Assembly (NCBI GenBank): GCA_020054865.1
Contig: JAIHAR010000019.1
Location: 1 to 38,742 of the forward strand
From: Deferribacteraceae bacterium
Lineage (GTDB): Bacteria > Chrysiogenota > Deferribacteres > Deferribacterales > Deferrivibrionaceae
Length of the DNA stretch: 38,742 bases
Direction: 5' to 3'
The position numbers were made by a program, and so were the translations under genes. Shown here piece by piece: positions 27,051 through 37,447 of this stretch (position 1 is the stretch's first letter; each line of letters opens with the position of its first letter). The notes beneath the pieces were generated by a model, which made no database searches, had not been told where the DNA came from, and worked only from the letters and a program-made list of their open reading frames with translations.

Positions 27051-28652
27051 CTAATTTAGTGGATTTTTAGGTTTTTTCAACAGTTTGATATCTTCAATTA
27101 CACAATCAAACTCCATTTTGAACATTTTTACCACTTCATCATTTTCGGCTTCCTGCCTAAGCTTTCTCTGCTGGAATGTCTCAGCCTCATAAATCTTTTC
27201 AATCAGAGCTTTTTTTTTACTGCCGTTTTCCATTACAATTTCAAAATCCTTAAACTGAGCATCATATTTTAAAAGCATCTCTTTTGCTATGTTAAAATTT
27301 TCCCTTTTAGTTGTAAAATCGTAGTGGAATTTCTTATCTTCACTAAAACCGACTGTTAACTTGCCATTTACAAATGATGAAAAAAATCCATGGCTTAGGT
27401 TTGCTGCAAGACCAGGCTTAATTTCGGCAAGTTTTTTCAGGAAACTATTCCATTTATCTTCTACCCCTTCTTCTTTTGACTCTGGCTGTGAAACATTCTT
27501 AACAGCGGAAGGTTTTTTAATCTGTACATTGTCCTTTACAATACCTGCATTTGATACCGGCAAAATTTCAGATATTTTACATGCTTTATACATACCAAAT
27601 TCAAATATATATCCCGGAAAAGCAAAGTTTTTTATGTCGCTGAGCGTTTTCTGAACTATTTGAAACAAAACAAATAGTTTCTGTTCGGTTACCTTTGGTA
27701 GCAAAGCTGAATAAAATCTTTTTTCATCATCGGTAAGGCTGTTTTCAAACTTCCCACCTTTTGAAAGAGCAAAAAGCAAGGTTCTTATAATCTCAATCAA
27801 CGTTTTTAAAACGAATTGAAAATTTACCCCCTTACTGTCAATCTCTGCAATGATCTCATAGACCTTATCAGGGTTCTCTTCTATTACATTCTCAAAAAGG
27901 GACTCTATGAGCTTTCTGTCAGACATCCCAAGAAGAAAAAGTGTATCCTTGTAAGTAATTTTATTCCCACCAAAGGCCACTATCTGATCAATTAATGACA
28001 AGGCATCCCGCATACAACCTTCAGAGTTTCTAATTACGATGTTAATCGCATCTTTTTCGTATACTATCCCTTCTTTTTCCAGTATGGTCTGCAAATATTG
28101 GTACATAAAGTCGTGAGGTATCTTTTTAAAATCAAACTTCTGGCATCTTGATAAAATTGTGGCAGGAACCTTATGGGCGTCGGTTGTGGCAAGAATAAAT
28201 ATCACAAATGAGGGAGGCTCTTCCAGCGTCTTCAAAAGTGCATTAAATGCTGCATCTGTAAGCATATGCACTTCATCGATTATATAAACCTTATATTTGC
28301 ATTTAACAGAAACAAATTTCACATTTTCCCTGAGCTGCCTTATCTCATCAATACCTCTGTTTGATGCTCCATCTATTTCAACAACATCCATAGAAGTCCC
28401 ATTTGTAATCTCCTTGCAATTGTCACACTCATTGCAAGGGTTAAGACCATTTGGGTTAAGGCAATTGACAGCTTTTGACAGTATCCTTGCAAGGCTCGTT
28501 TTGCCCACCCCTCTTGGACCTGTAAAAAGATATGAGTGAGCAACCTTGCCAAGCTCAATGGCATTTTTTAGAGTATCTACTACAAAATCCTGATAAACTA
28601 CTTCGTCAAAATTCTGAGGTCTGTACTTTCTTGAAAGAGGTAAATATGCCAT
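27051..28652 (-). CDS. dnaX: DNA polymerase III subunit tau (and possibly gamma)
   Basis: DnaX is the clamp-loader ATPase that also ties the polymerase to the helicase. From the ATG at 28652 (MAYLPLSRKYRP, with GGAG upstream) it is 533 residues. Walker A GPRGVGKT is at 45-52, the zinc site Cys64, 73, 76, 79, and Walker B IIDEVHM near 124-130. EEPP, SRCQ and the lid and collar domains (to about 360) follow. A C-terminal domain follows a linker around 380-400. An A9 run encodes Lys479-481; slipping either way gives a stop within two to four codons. A promoter lies 31-59 nt upstream. Confidence 0.96.
   Translation of the reverse strand: MAYLPLSRKYRPQNFDEVVYQDFVVDTLKNAIELGKVAHSYLFTGPRGVGKTSLARILSKAVNCLNPNGLNPCNECDNCKEITNGTSMDVVEIDGASNRGIDEIRQLRENVKFVSVKCKYKVYIIDEVHMLTDAAFNALLKTLEEPPSFVIFILATTDAHKVPATILSRCQKFDFKKIPHDFMYQYLQTILEKEGIVYEKDAINIVIRNSEGCMRDALSLIDQIVAFGGNKITYKDTLFLLGMSDRKLIESLFENVIEENPDKVYEIIAEIDSKGVNFQFVLKTLIEIIRTLLFALSKGGKFENSLTDDEKRFYSALLPKVTEQKLFVLFQIVQKTLSDIKNFAFPGYIFEFGMYKACKISEILPVSNAGIVKDNVQIKKPSAVKNVSQPESKEEGVEDKWNSFLKKLAEIKPGLAANLSHGFFSSFVNGKLTVGFSEDKKFHYDFTTKRENFNIAKEMLLKYDAQFKDFEIVMENGSKKKALIEKIYEAETFQQRKLRQEAENDEVVKMFKMEFDCVIEDIKLLKKPKNPLN
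27210..27218 (-). promoter_or_regulatory. A9 slippage site in dnaX
   Basis: Nine A on the coding strand encode Lys-Lys-Lys at 479-481. With one A fewer the frame reads AAG CTC TGA; with one A more (or -1 frameshifting) it reads AGC TCT GAT TGA. Either gives a product about 50 residues shorter than tau. A run of nine A drives transcriptional slippage in Thermus dnaX. Use of the site here is inferred. Confidence 0.5.
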
Positions 28653-28682
28653 CAAGTTTCTCCGCAATTTGTTTCAGATAAA

Positions 28683-28711
28683 ATAATATAATAATTTAAC
28701 CTTTAAATCAA
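28683..28711 (-). promoter_or_regulatory. Probable sigma70-type promoter of the dnaX operon
   Basis: On the minus strand TTGATT (28706-28711), 17-nt spacer, TATTAT (28683-28688), in an AT-rich gap just after the secF terminator. The predicted start lies about 25 nt before the dnaX ATG. Confidence 0.6.
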
Positions 28712-28745
28712 CCGGCAATAAATATCCATTTTTACAGTGATGTTT

Positions 28746-28773
28746 AAATAAAAAGCCGGGCATTTGCCCGGCT
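28746..28773 (-). terminator. Intrinsic terminator after secF
   Basis: A perfect 8-bp stem AGCCGGGC/GCCCGGCT (28754-28773) with a 4-nt loop is followed on the minus strand by TTTTATTT. It ends the cupin-to-secF run and insulates the dnaX promoter. Confidence 0.92.
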
Positions 28774-28779
28774 GCTATG

Positions 28780-29673
28780 TTACTTATTTTTCTTTATAAC
28801 ATACACAATTGCACTTGCAACACCAATAGATGAGTATGTACCTACTACAATACCCACAAGAAGGGCGAAAGAAAATCCGTTAATTACTTCACCGCCAAAA
28901 ATATAAAGCGCCATAACAGCAAGCAAAGTCGTGCCTGAAGTCAAAATAGTCCTGCTTAAAGTTTCGTTTATACTTTTATTCATTATGTCAAAAAGAGATA
29001 ATTTGCCAGCACTATTTTTTATTCTCTCTCTTATTCTGTCAAATACAACTATAGTGTCATTCAGAGAATAACCCACAATCGTAAGAACAGCTGCTACAAT
29101 CGGTAGCGTAATCTCTTTTCCAAGAAGACTAAACACACCAAGTGTAATTATTACGTCATGAAACAACGCAAGTATTGCCCCCACAGAAAAGATAAACTCA
29201 AACCTCAATGAAACATAAATAAGAATCCCTATAAGGGAATATATTATCGCCATCAAAGCCTTGTTTTTGAGTTGTCCTCCTACCTGAGGCCCAACCTGCT
29301 CAACCCTTTCAATTTCGATTTTTTGTCCCTGAGATACTTCAGCTATCTTTGACTTAATCATATTGGCAACTGCCCTTAAGTCTTGTTCTGATTTTTCAAC
29401 ACGAATAAGGATATCATTTGGCTCTCCAAATGTCTGTATAACCATTTCACCGATATTCATCCCCTTAAAGGCATCTCTTAGTTTATCAAGGTCAGGAGTT
29501 TTTTCAAACTTTACCTGAACAACTGTACCACCTGCAAAATCTATCCCATAGTTAAAGCCTTTGGTAAAAATAAGAAAAAGGCTTAGAGTGACAAGGACAC
29601 TTGATACTATAAAAAATAACCTGGATTTGCCTAAAAAATCTATTTTAGTGTCAGATTTAATTATTTCTACCAT
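28780..29673 (-). CDS. secF: Protein translocase subunit SecF
   Basis: SecF is an RND-type membrane protein that, with SecD, uses the proton or sodium gradient to finish export through SecYEG. The 297-residue protein has a first membrane helix (about 18-38) followed by the FNYGIDFAGGT signature, a small periplasmic domain (about 45-130), and five more helices. It also has ALFHDVIITLGVF, GYSLNDTIVVFDRIRE and SINETLSRTILTSGTT. It starts 12 nt after secD and ends at the terminator. Confidence 0.97.
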   Translation of the reverse strand: MVEIIKSDTKIDFLGKSRLFFIVSSVLVTLSLFLIFTKGFNYGIDFAGGTVVQVKFEKTPDLDKLRDAFKGMNIGEMVIQTFGEPNDILIRVEKSEQDLRAVANMIKSKIAEVSQGQKIEIERVEQVGPQVGGQLKNKALMAIIYSLIGILIYVSLRFEFIFSVGAILALFHDVIITLGVFSLLGKEITLPIVAAVLTIVGYSLNDTIVVFDRIRERIKNSAGKLSLFDIMNKSINETLSRTILTSGTTLLAVMALYIFGGEVINGFSFALLVGIVVGTYSSIGVASAIVYVIKKNK

Positions 29674-29685
29674 ATCCCTTCCCCT

Positions 29686-31236
29686 TTAAATACTTAACTT
29701 CTTGACATCTTTGCTGCCAAAGAAAGTTATAAAAATAGTCCTTGTCACAAAGATTGCAGTAAACATTGAAGACAGTATACCTATGGAAAGGGTAACAGCA
29801 AACCCTTTAATAGGGCCAGTTCCAAACTGGAAAAGTACCAGAGCTGCTATCAGAGTCGTAATATTGGCATCCAGAATCGTAGACATCGCCTTTTCATAAC
29901 CCGCCTCAATTGCATTAAGAGGTGTCCTGCCAAGCCTAAGTTCTTCACGTATCCTTTCAAAGATAAGTACGTTTGCATCAACAGACATCCCTATTGTCAA
30001 TATGATACCAGCTATACCAGGCAGTGTAAGGGTAGCTCCAAACAGGCTCATTACACCAAGAATGAGAACAAAATTCAAAAGAAGAGCAATATTTGCAATA
30101 ATCCCGGAAGCTCTATAATAAAAAAGGATAAACAATACTACCGCGATAAATCCAATTGCAGCAGCTTTTATACCTTTGGATATAGAGTCAAAGCCAAGTG
30201 ACGGGCCTACAGTCCTGTTTTCAAGTACCACCACAGGTGCAGGCAGACTACCAGCTCTTAAAACTATCGCCAGGTCCTTTGCCTCTTCCATAGTAAAGTT
30301 ACCAGAAATCTGCGCTTCGCCACCACTAATCCTTTCTCTGATTACCGGTGCCGAATACACATTGTTATCAAGCACAATAGCAAGCCTCTTGTTGACATTC
30401 TCTGCAGTAATCTGATCAAAGAGCTTTGTACCGGCAGAGTCAAACTTTATCAGTACATAAGGCTCGTTGAATTGAGAAGATATTCTTACTTCTGCATCGG
30501 TAAGATATTCCCCTGTCAGCACCGCCTCACGCTTAAGGACATATGGTACTTCCTGCTTGAGCTTCCCTGTAGCTTTGTCATATTCCTTTGAATAAAGAAG
30601 GATGTCATCAAAAGGGATATTTCCATTTACAGCATCCTGTGGATTCACATTTTCATCCACAAGATGAAACCTGAGCTGTGCAGTCTTCCCAATAAGGTCG
30701 ATTGCCCTTTCAGGGTCTGTAATACCTGGCAATTGTACCAATATTTCAGTATTACCCTGTCTTTGAATAACAGGCTCGCTCACTCCAAACTGGTCGATCC
30801 TGTTTCTTATAACCTGTACAGCTTGTTCTACCGCATAATCTTTTATCTTACCTACCTCTTTATTATCAAGAGAGAATATCAATATTTCCTGATCATTGCT
30901 AAGCGATGAATCCACAAGATAAGGATAATTTTTTGAAATCAAATCCCTTGCTTTATCTGTCATTGATGTGTCTGAAAAACCTATTTTAACCTTTCCATCG
31001 TTTGTTTTCTGGACAAAGCTGTATTTAATATCGTTATTTTTCAGTTCTTTTTTTATCTGTGTGACAAGCGTTTCAAGCTTACCATCCACAGCCTTTTCAG
31101 TTTCCACACCAAGAACAACATGCATTCCACCCTGCAAATCAAGTCCAAGCTTTATCTTTTCTTTCAGGGGGAACATCATCACAAGGGCAGCAATAACTAT
31201 TACGGCTATTGTAGCCCAACGAAATTTATACTTCAT
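29686..31236 (-). CDS. secD: Protein translocase subunit SecD
   Basis: SecD pairs with SecF in the inner membrane. The 516 residues include helix 1 (about 7-24), the LGLDLQGGMHVVLGV signature, the large P1 periplasmic domain (about 40-340, with RNRIDQFGVSEPVIQRQG and AQLRFHLV), and helices 2-6 (about 350-505) containing GMSVDANVLIFERIREE and DANITTLIAALVLF. It lies 4 nt after yajC, in the conserved yajC-secD-secF order. Confidence 0.97.
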   Translation of the reverse strand: MKYKFRWATIAVIVIAALVMMFPLKEKIKLGLDLQGGMHVVLGVETEKAVDGKLETLVTQIKKELKNNDIKYSFVQKTNDGKVKIGFSDTSMTDKARDLISKNYPYLVDSSLSNDQEILIFSLDNKEVGKIKDYAVEQAVQVIRNRIDQFGVSEPVIQRQGNTEILVQLPGITDPERAIDLIGKTAQLRFHLVDENVNPQDAVNGNIPFDDILLYSKEYDKATGKLKQEVPYVLKREAVLTGEYLTDAEVRISSQFNEPYVLIKFDSAGTKLFDQITAENVNKRLAIVLDNNVYSAPVIRERISGGEAQISGNFTMEEAKDLAIVLRAGSLPAPVVVLENRTVGPSLGFDSISKGIKAAAIGFIAVVLFILFYYRASGIIANIALLLNFVLILGVMSLFGATLTLPGIAGIILTIGMSVDANVLIFERIREELRLGRTPLNAIEAGYEKAMSTILDANITTLIAALVLFQFGTGPIKGFAVTLSIGILSSMFTAIFVTRTIFITFFGSKDVKKLSI

Positions 31237-31240
31237 AGTC

Positions 31241-32693
<1,453 letters not shown>

Positions 32694-33713
32694 TTAATCT
32701 ATAAACATTGCATCGCCATAGCTGAAGAAACGATACTTTTGCTTTACGGCATATTCATACGCTTTCATAACATTTTCATAACCTGCAAATGCACTCACTA
32801 ACATAAGAAGAGTTGATTTTGGAAGGTGGAAATTGGTTATCAACTTGTCTACAATCTTAAACTTGTATCCAGGCCTAATAAAAATATCTGTTTCAAAGCT
32901 TCCATATTTATGTATAAACCCATCGATATCTGCTATAGACTCAAGTGCCCTTACAGTTGTGGTACCAACTGCAATGAGCCTTTTTCCTTTACTTTTCAAC
33001 AAATTTATTTTTTCCATCGCATCCTTTGTGACAGTAAATTTTTCGCAATGCATCTTATGCTCTTCAATATAGTCACACTTTACTGGTTTAAATGTACCTA
33101 TGCCGACGTTCAGAGTAATTTCCACCAAATCTACCCCTTTATCTTGAAGTTTCTTCAGCAAATCATCAGTAAAGTGCAATCCTGCAGTGGGGGCTGCAAC
33201 AGATGTACCTTCTTTTGAATATACCGTCTGATATCTGGTGGCATCAAACTGACTGTCTTCTCTTTTAATATATGGAGGAAGAGGAATATGCCCAAATTTA
33301 TCCATCAGCTCATATGCATCATCTTCAAATTTCAAAATCCTTAACTCACCAGACATATCAATAACTTCAACTTTATTATCCCCAATTGATATAACATCTC
33401 CAGGTCTAACCTTACCTTTTACCATCGCCTTAAAAGCATTTTCACCCAAATCTTCCACCAACAATACTTCAATTTTTCCGCCGGTACTTTTTTTCCCATA
33501 CATCCTTGCTTTTATCACTTTCGTATTATTGACCACAATAAAATCATCTTCAGATAAAAGGTTTAAAACATCTTTAAAAACAAGGTCACTTACCGACCCG
33601 CTCTCTCTTTCAAGGTGTAAAAGTCTGGACTCGTCCCGTTTTTCATGGGGAAACTGTGCAATCAAACATTCGGGTAGTAAAAAATCAAATTTGTCTACAG
33701 GAGTTTTATGCAT
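32694..33713 (-). CDS. queA: S-adenosylmethionine:tRNA ribosyltransferase-isomerase
   Basis: QueA converts preQ1 in tRNA to epoxyqueuosine with the ribosyl part of SAM. The 339-residue protein starts with DKFDFLLPECLIAQFPHEKRDESRLL and carries VNNTKVIKARMYGKK, GHIPLPPYIKRED, YQTVYSKEGTSVAAPTAGLHFT, VGIGTFKPV, VGTTTVRALES and ITNFHLPKSTLLMLVSAFAG, all family signatures. Its ATG follows the thrC TAA directly. Confidence 0.97.
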   Translation of the reverse strand: MHKTPVDKFDFLLPECLIAQFPHEKRDESRLLHLERESGSVSDLVFKDVLNLLSEDDFIVVNNTKVIKARMYGKKSTGGKIEVLLVEDLGENAFKAMVKGKVRPGDVISIGDNKVEVIDMSGELRILKFEDDAYELMDKFGHIPLPPYIKREDSQFDATRYQTVYSKEGTSVAAPTAGLHFTDDLLKKLQDKGVDLVEITLNVGIGTFKPVKCDYIEEHKMHCEKFTVTKDAMEKINLLKSKGKRLIAVGTTTVRALESIADIDGFIHKYGSFETDIFIRPGYKFKIVDKLITNFHLPKSTLLMLVSAFAGYENVMKAYEYAVKQKYRFFSYGDAMFID

Positions 33714-35087
33714 TTAAATCAACTTTGACTTGATAAACTCTTTTACCTTCTCAGTGTTGTTATCAATCTCAAAAACCCTTTTTGGAAGATTTTTAATCTT
33801 TCTAATATTTTCCGGCTCTTCAGGGTATTTTCCGATTGCCTTGTATATCGCATCGTAAAATTTTGCCGGATGAGCAGTGGAAAGGCAGATATTTACACCT
33901 TTTAGATTCAGCTTATATACTGCATTCACACCGCAGGCTGTATGCGGGTCAAGTATATAATCATACTTTTCATAAAAGTCCCTGATAATTTCAAGGGTCT
34001 CCTCATTGGTGGTAGAATATGAGGCAAATTCAGCCTGTACCTTTTTGATTTCTTCTTCAGTAAATTTTATCCTTTTATACTGCTTAAGCTCATCCATCTT
34101 TTGAACAACAGTTTCAGGTTTACCATAAAGATAATATAGGTACCTCTCAAAATTGCTTGCAATTTGTATATCCATTGACGGACTGTAAGTTTGTCTTACA
34201 TCCTTGATACTGTAATCCCCTTCATTTATAAATCTTGTAAGAATATTGTTTTCATTTGTAGCAAGAACAAGTTTATTTATTGGCAAACCCATTTTTTTGG
34301 CAAAATAGCCGGCAAAAATATTTCCGAAGTTCCCGGTAGGAACAACCACATTTACTTCATCCCCTTTTGCGGCTCTGAAATAACAATAAAAATAATACAC
34401 AATCTGAGCAAGAATCCTTGCCCAATTGATAGAGTTAACAGCGCCAAGACTATGCCTCTTTTTAAAGTCAACATCGGCAAATATTTCCTTGACTATCGAC
34501 TGACAATCATCAAATGTGCCATCCACTGCGAGATTGAATACATTTTTATCCGACACTGTTGTCATCTGCAATTCCTGGACAGGGCTAACCTTTCCTTTTG
34601 GGTGAAGAATAAAGATATTTATATTCTTTTTCCCTCTGACTCCGTAAATTGCTGCACTGCCGGTATCTCCGCTTGTGGCTCCGATTATATTGAGATATTC
34701 ACCTGATTCATTAAGAATATACTCAAAAAGATTGCCTAAAAACTGTAAGGCAATATCCTTAAAAGCATAAGTAGGTCCGTGAAAAATTTCAGCTATATAG
34801 ATATCCCCTTTTTTCACAACCGGGATAATTTCATCCGACTCAAATGTAGAATAGCTTTTTTCAATTATACCTTTAAGGGTATCACCATCAATATCATCTG
34901 TAAATTTTGAGATTATTTCAAAAGCAAGTTCCTTGTAATTAAGGGCGGAAAGCCTGATAAGGTCGCTGCTTGAAAAGTAAGGAATTTCCTCGGGGATTAA
35001 AAGACCTCCATCTTCAGCAAGTCCCATCATAACAGCTTCTTTAAATTTTATCCCCTTTACCTTGCCTCTTGTACTCTTATAAAACAT
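33714..35087 (-). CDS. thrC: Threonine synthase
   Basis: ThrC converts O-phosphohomoserine to threonine with PLP. I start at the ATG at 35087 (MFYKSTRGK), which has a GAGGGAG site; the in-frame TTG at 35102 is unlikely. The 457 residues match the long fungal/E. coli-type form, with the PLP lysine Lys110 in GPTYAFKD, ATSGDTGSAA, NSINWARILAQ, VPTGNFGN and DPHTACGV. A perfect hairpin lies between it and ndk. Homoserine genes are not in the window. Confidence 0.95.
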   Translation of the reverse strand: MFYKSTRGKVKGIKFKEAVMMGLAEDGGLLIPEEIPYFSSSDLIRLSALNYKELAFEIISKFTDDIDGDTLKGIIEKSYSTFESDEIIPVVKKGDIYIAEIFHGPTYAFKDIALQFLGNLFEYILNESGEYLNIIGATSGDTGSAAIYGVRGKKNINIFILHPKGKVSPVQELQMTTVSDKNVFNLAVDGTFDDCQSIVKEIFADVDFKKRHSLGAVNSINWARILAQIVYYFYCYFRAAKGDEVNVVVPTGNFGNIFAGYFAKKMGLPINKLVLATNENNILTRFINEGDYSIKDVRQTYSPSMDIQIASNFERYLYYLYGKPETVVQKMDELKQYKRIKFTEEEIKKVQAEFASYSTTNEETLEIIRDFYEKYDYILDPHTACGVNAVYKLNLKGVNICLSTAHPAKFYDAIYKAIGKYPEEPENIRKIKNLPKRVFEIDNNTEKVKEFIKSKLI

Positions 35088-35117
35088 ATACTTCTCCCTC
35101 AAATTACAGTAAAGTCC

Positions 35118-35137
35118 GGTGCTCCTTAAGGAGCACC
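35118..35137 (-). repeat. Perfect 20-bp inverted repeat between ndk and thrC
   Basis: GGTGCTCC-TTAA-GGAGCACC forms an 8-bp stem with a 4-nt loop, 6 bases after the ndk stop codon in the transcribed direction. The minus strand after it reads GGACTTTACTG, without a real T run, so a normal terminator is doubtful. It could stabilise the ndk 3' end, damp read-through into thrC, or bind a regulator. Confidence 0.6.
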
Positions 35138-35143
35138 AGGATA

Positions 35144-35557
35144 TTATACCATTTCGATATCAGCAAAAAAGTATCTTGTTTCCTGCGCTGCTGTTTCAGG
35201 TGCATCAGAGCCGTGAACAGCGTTATTGTCAATATTGGCACCAAATTCTTTTCTTAAAGTACCTTCCTCTGCATTTGCAGGATTTGTGGCACCCATAAGT
35301 TTTCTCCAGTCAAGGATTGCATTATCTTTTTCAAGAATCATAACCACACAAGGCCCGCTACTCATAAAATTTGTAAGATCATTAAAAAATGGCTTTTCTT
35401 TGTGCACAGCGTAAAAGCCCTCAGCCATTTTTTTTGTCATGTGGATTTTTTTCATAGCCACAATTTTAAAACCATTACTTTCAATGCGATCAATAATTTT
35501 TCCGGTGTACCCTTTTGCTACTGCATCTGGTTTAATAATAGCAAATGTTTTTTCCAT
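35144..35557 (-). CDS. ndk: Nucleoside diphosphate kinase
   Basis: Ndk moves the gamma-phosphate from ATP to NDPs through a phosphohistidine. The 137-residue protein shows [13 protein letters not shown], the catalytic His115 in [13 protein letters not shown], and [24 protein letters not shown] precedes its ATG. It sits 41 nt after the cupin gene and before thrC. Confidence 0.97.
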   Translation of the reverse strand: MEKTFAIIKPDAVAKGYTGKIIDRIESNGFKIVAMKKIHMTKKMAEGFYAVHKEKPFFNDLTNFMSSGPCVVMILEKDNAILDWRKLMGATNPANAEEGTLRKEFGANIDNNAVHGSDAPETAAQETRYFFADIEMV

Positions 35558-35598
35558 TTAGCTTACCTCCGTTATTTATCAAAAGCGTATCCTTAGCA

Positions 35599-35943
35599 TT
35601 ATTTTATAATCATTGCAAGAAAAGTTATATCCTGAGCCGATTTATTCTCAATTGAGTGAGATTCCCCCTTGCTCGTTATCAACATATCCCCTGGTTTCAA
35701 AATATCTTCATTACCATTGTCGTTCACCACACCAGTTCCATCGAGCATAAAATATATCTCCATATCATCTTCATGTTTGTGGTAACCGATAAGAGAGTCA
35801 GGTCTAAGATTAACCACAGAAAACATTTTTATTTGCCCTGAAAATTGGCTTAAAACTTCATATCCCATATTTATGAGACTACCTCTGCCTCCTCTTGGAT
35901 TTTCAACCTCTTTTACATTGATACTGTCACCTCTGACTATCAT
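35599..35943 (-). CDS. Small single-domain cupin protein
   Basis: The 114-residue protein has the two cupin motifs: GYHKHEDDMEIYFMLDG (HxHx4E metal ligands) and PGDMLITSKGESHSIEN (last His ligand). Such proteins bind a metal and often a small ligand or sugar; no specific enzyme can be named. It is the first gene of the run leading to secF, has an AGGAGG site and a near-consensus promoter, and is divergent from the CoA ligase gene. Confidence 0.85.
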   Translation of the reverse strand: MIVRGDSINVKEVENPRGGRGSLINMGYEVLSQFSGQIKMFSVVNLRPDSLIGYHKHEDDMEIYFMLDGTGVVNDNGNEDILKPGDMLITSKGESHSIENKSAQDITFLAMIIK

Positions 35944-35981
35944 AAAGCCTCCTGAAACCGATTTTTAACCTGAAATTTGAT

Positions 35982-36009
35982 ATTATTAGTTACACCCCAA
36001 AAAAGTCAA
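35982..36009 (-). promoter_or_regulatory. Probable sigma70-type promoter for the cupin-ndk-thrC run
   Basis: On the minus strand TTGACT (36004-36009), 16-nt spacer, AATAAT (35982-35987). Each hexamer has one mismatch to consensus. The 181-bp divergent gap also contains the promoter for the CoA ligase gene. Confidence 0.58.
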
Positions 36010-36032
36010 CATTATTTGCACAAAATTAAAGA

Positions 36033-36045
36033 TTTGTCAGACAAA
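36033..36045. promoter_or_regulatory. Small palindrome between two divergent promoters
   Basis: TTTGTC-A-GACAAA is a perfect 13-bp inverted repeat between the divergent promoters of the cupin and CoA ligase genes. A regulator-binding site is possible, but such short AT-rich palindromes also occur by chance. Confidence 0.3.
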
Positions 36046-36068
36046 AAAGGACAAAGGTTAAATTATAT

Positions 36069-36097
36069 TTGACTACAAAGTTTAATTTTGCTAAAAA
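36069..36097 (+). promoter_or_regulatory. Probable sigma70-type promoter for the CoA ligase operon
   Basis: TTGACT (36069-36074), 17-nt spacer, TAAAAA (36092-36097). The start site would be about 20 nt before the ATG at 36125, leaving room for the GAGG ribosome site. Confidence 0.5.
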
Positions 36098-36124
36098 AAG
36101 TAAAACTTCTGAGGTGTGCGTGCC

Positions 36125-37429
36125 ATGATATGGAATGAAGAATTTGAAACATTGCCAAGGGAGGCACTTGAGGCTTTACAGCTTAAGCGACTTCAAAATC
36201 TACTGGAAAGAGTATATGCAAATGTCCCTTTTTACAGACATGCCTTTGACAAAAAAGGGATTAAACCTGAAGACATAAAATCTCTGAAAGATTTACACAA
36301 GCTCCCATTCACCTACAAACAGGACATGAGAGACAACTACCCTTACGGTCTTTTTGCTGTCCCAAGAGAGCAGGTCGTCAGGATACATGCATCAAGCGGC
36401 ACAACGGGCAAGCCAACCGTTGTAGGTTACACCAGAAGAGATGTCGCTACCTGGGCCGAGCTTATGGCAAGGACATTTACCGCCGCAGGGGTAAAAAAAG
36501 GGGATGTTTTGCAAAATGCTTATGGGTATGGACTTTTCACCGGTGGGCTTGGGGCTCACTATGGAGCAGAGCTAATTGGTGCTTCTGTTATTCCTATTTC
36601 AGGAGGTAACTCAGCTAAGCAGGTGATGATTCTAAAAGACTTTGGTACTACAGCAATATCTTGTACCCCTTCATACGCTTTAAATCTTTACGAAGTTGCT
36701 TTGGAAGAAGGGATAAACTTAAAAGATTTGCCAGTGAGAGTGGGTGTTTTTGGAGCAGAGCCATGGACAAATGCAATGAGGAAAGAGATTGAGGAAAAAT
36801 GGGGCATAGATGCAATAGATATATACGGACTTAGCGAAGTAATGGGCCCCGGAGTATCTTTCGAATGTGTTGAGGCTAAAAATGGTATGCACATAAATGA
36901 AGATCATTTTATTGCTGAGATAATTGATCCCGAAACTGAAGAACCTCTTGAGTACGGTCAGGTAGGGGAACTTGTTTTTACAACCATAACAAAAGAGGCT
37001 ATACCGCTAATAAGATACAGGACAAGGGATATCACGAGACTGATAAAAGAGCCTTGTAAATGTGGAAGAACTTTTGTCAGAATGGAAAAGGTTACAGGTA
37101 GAAGTGATGATATGCTGATAATAAGAGGGGTCAATGTGTTCCCATCTCAAATTGAATCAATACTTGTAGAACGAAAAGGTGTGCAGCCCCACTACCAGCT
37201 TGTTGTTGACAGGGTAGGCAACCTTGATACTCTGGAAGTTCAGGTTGAAGTCGGTGAAGATTTATTCTCAGACGAAATAAAAGTACTCCAGAATATTGAA
37301 AAAAGTATTGAAAAGGATATAAAGGATATCATAGGTGTTTCTGCCAAAGTCAAACTTGTAGAGCCCAAAACGATTCAAAGAAGCGAAGGAAAAGCAAAAA
37401 GGGTTATCGACAAGAGGGTCTTGAAATAG
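36125..37429 (+). CDS. paaK: Phenylacetate-CoA ligase family enzyme
   Basis: This adenylate-forming enzyme activates an aryl acid (typically phenylacetate) to its CoA thioester with ATP. I use the ATG at 36125, because GAGG lies 10 nt before it but only 1 nt before the in-frame GTG at 36116. The 434-residue protein has the AMP-binding motif [11 protein letters not shown] at 88-98, [24 protein letters not shown], the [23 protein letters not shown] segment and the C-terminal [19 protein letters not shown]. The next two genes suggest use in aromatic or branched amino acid breakdown, where indolepyruvate oxidoreductase is a usual partner. That partner is not in view. Confidence 0.92.
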   Translation: MIWNEEFETLPREALEALQLKRLQNLLERVYANVPFYRHAFDKKGIKPEDIKSLKDLHKLPFTYKQDMRDNYPYGLFAVPREQVVRIHASSGTTGKPTVVGYTRRDVATWAELMARTFTAAGVKKGDVLQNAYGYGLFTGGLGAHYGAELIGASVIPISGGNSAKQVMILKDFGTTAISCTPSYALNLYEVALEEGINLKDLPVRVGVFGAEPWTNAMRKEIEEKWGIDAIDIYGLSEVMGPGVSFECVEAKNGMHINEDHFIAEIIDPETEEPLEYGQVGELVFTTITKEAIPLIRYRTRDITRLIKEPCKCGRTFVRMEKVTGRSDDMLIIRGVNVFPSQIESILVERKGVQPHYQLVVDRVGNLDTLEVQVEVGEDLFSDEIKVLQNIEKSIEKDIKDIIGVSAKVKLVEPKTIQRSEGKAKRVIDKRVLK

Positions 37430-37447
37430 TTTTTTAGGAGGATGACT

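Noticed and set aside
36116-36124. GTG start of the CoA ligase
   Set aside because: The Shine-Dalgarno would be 1 nt away; the ATG at 36125 is properly spaced.
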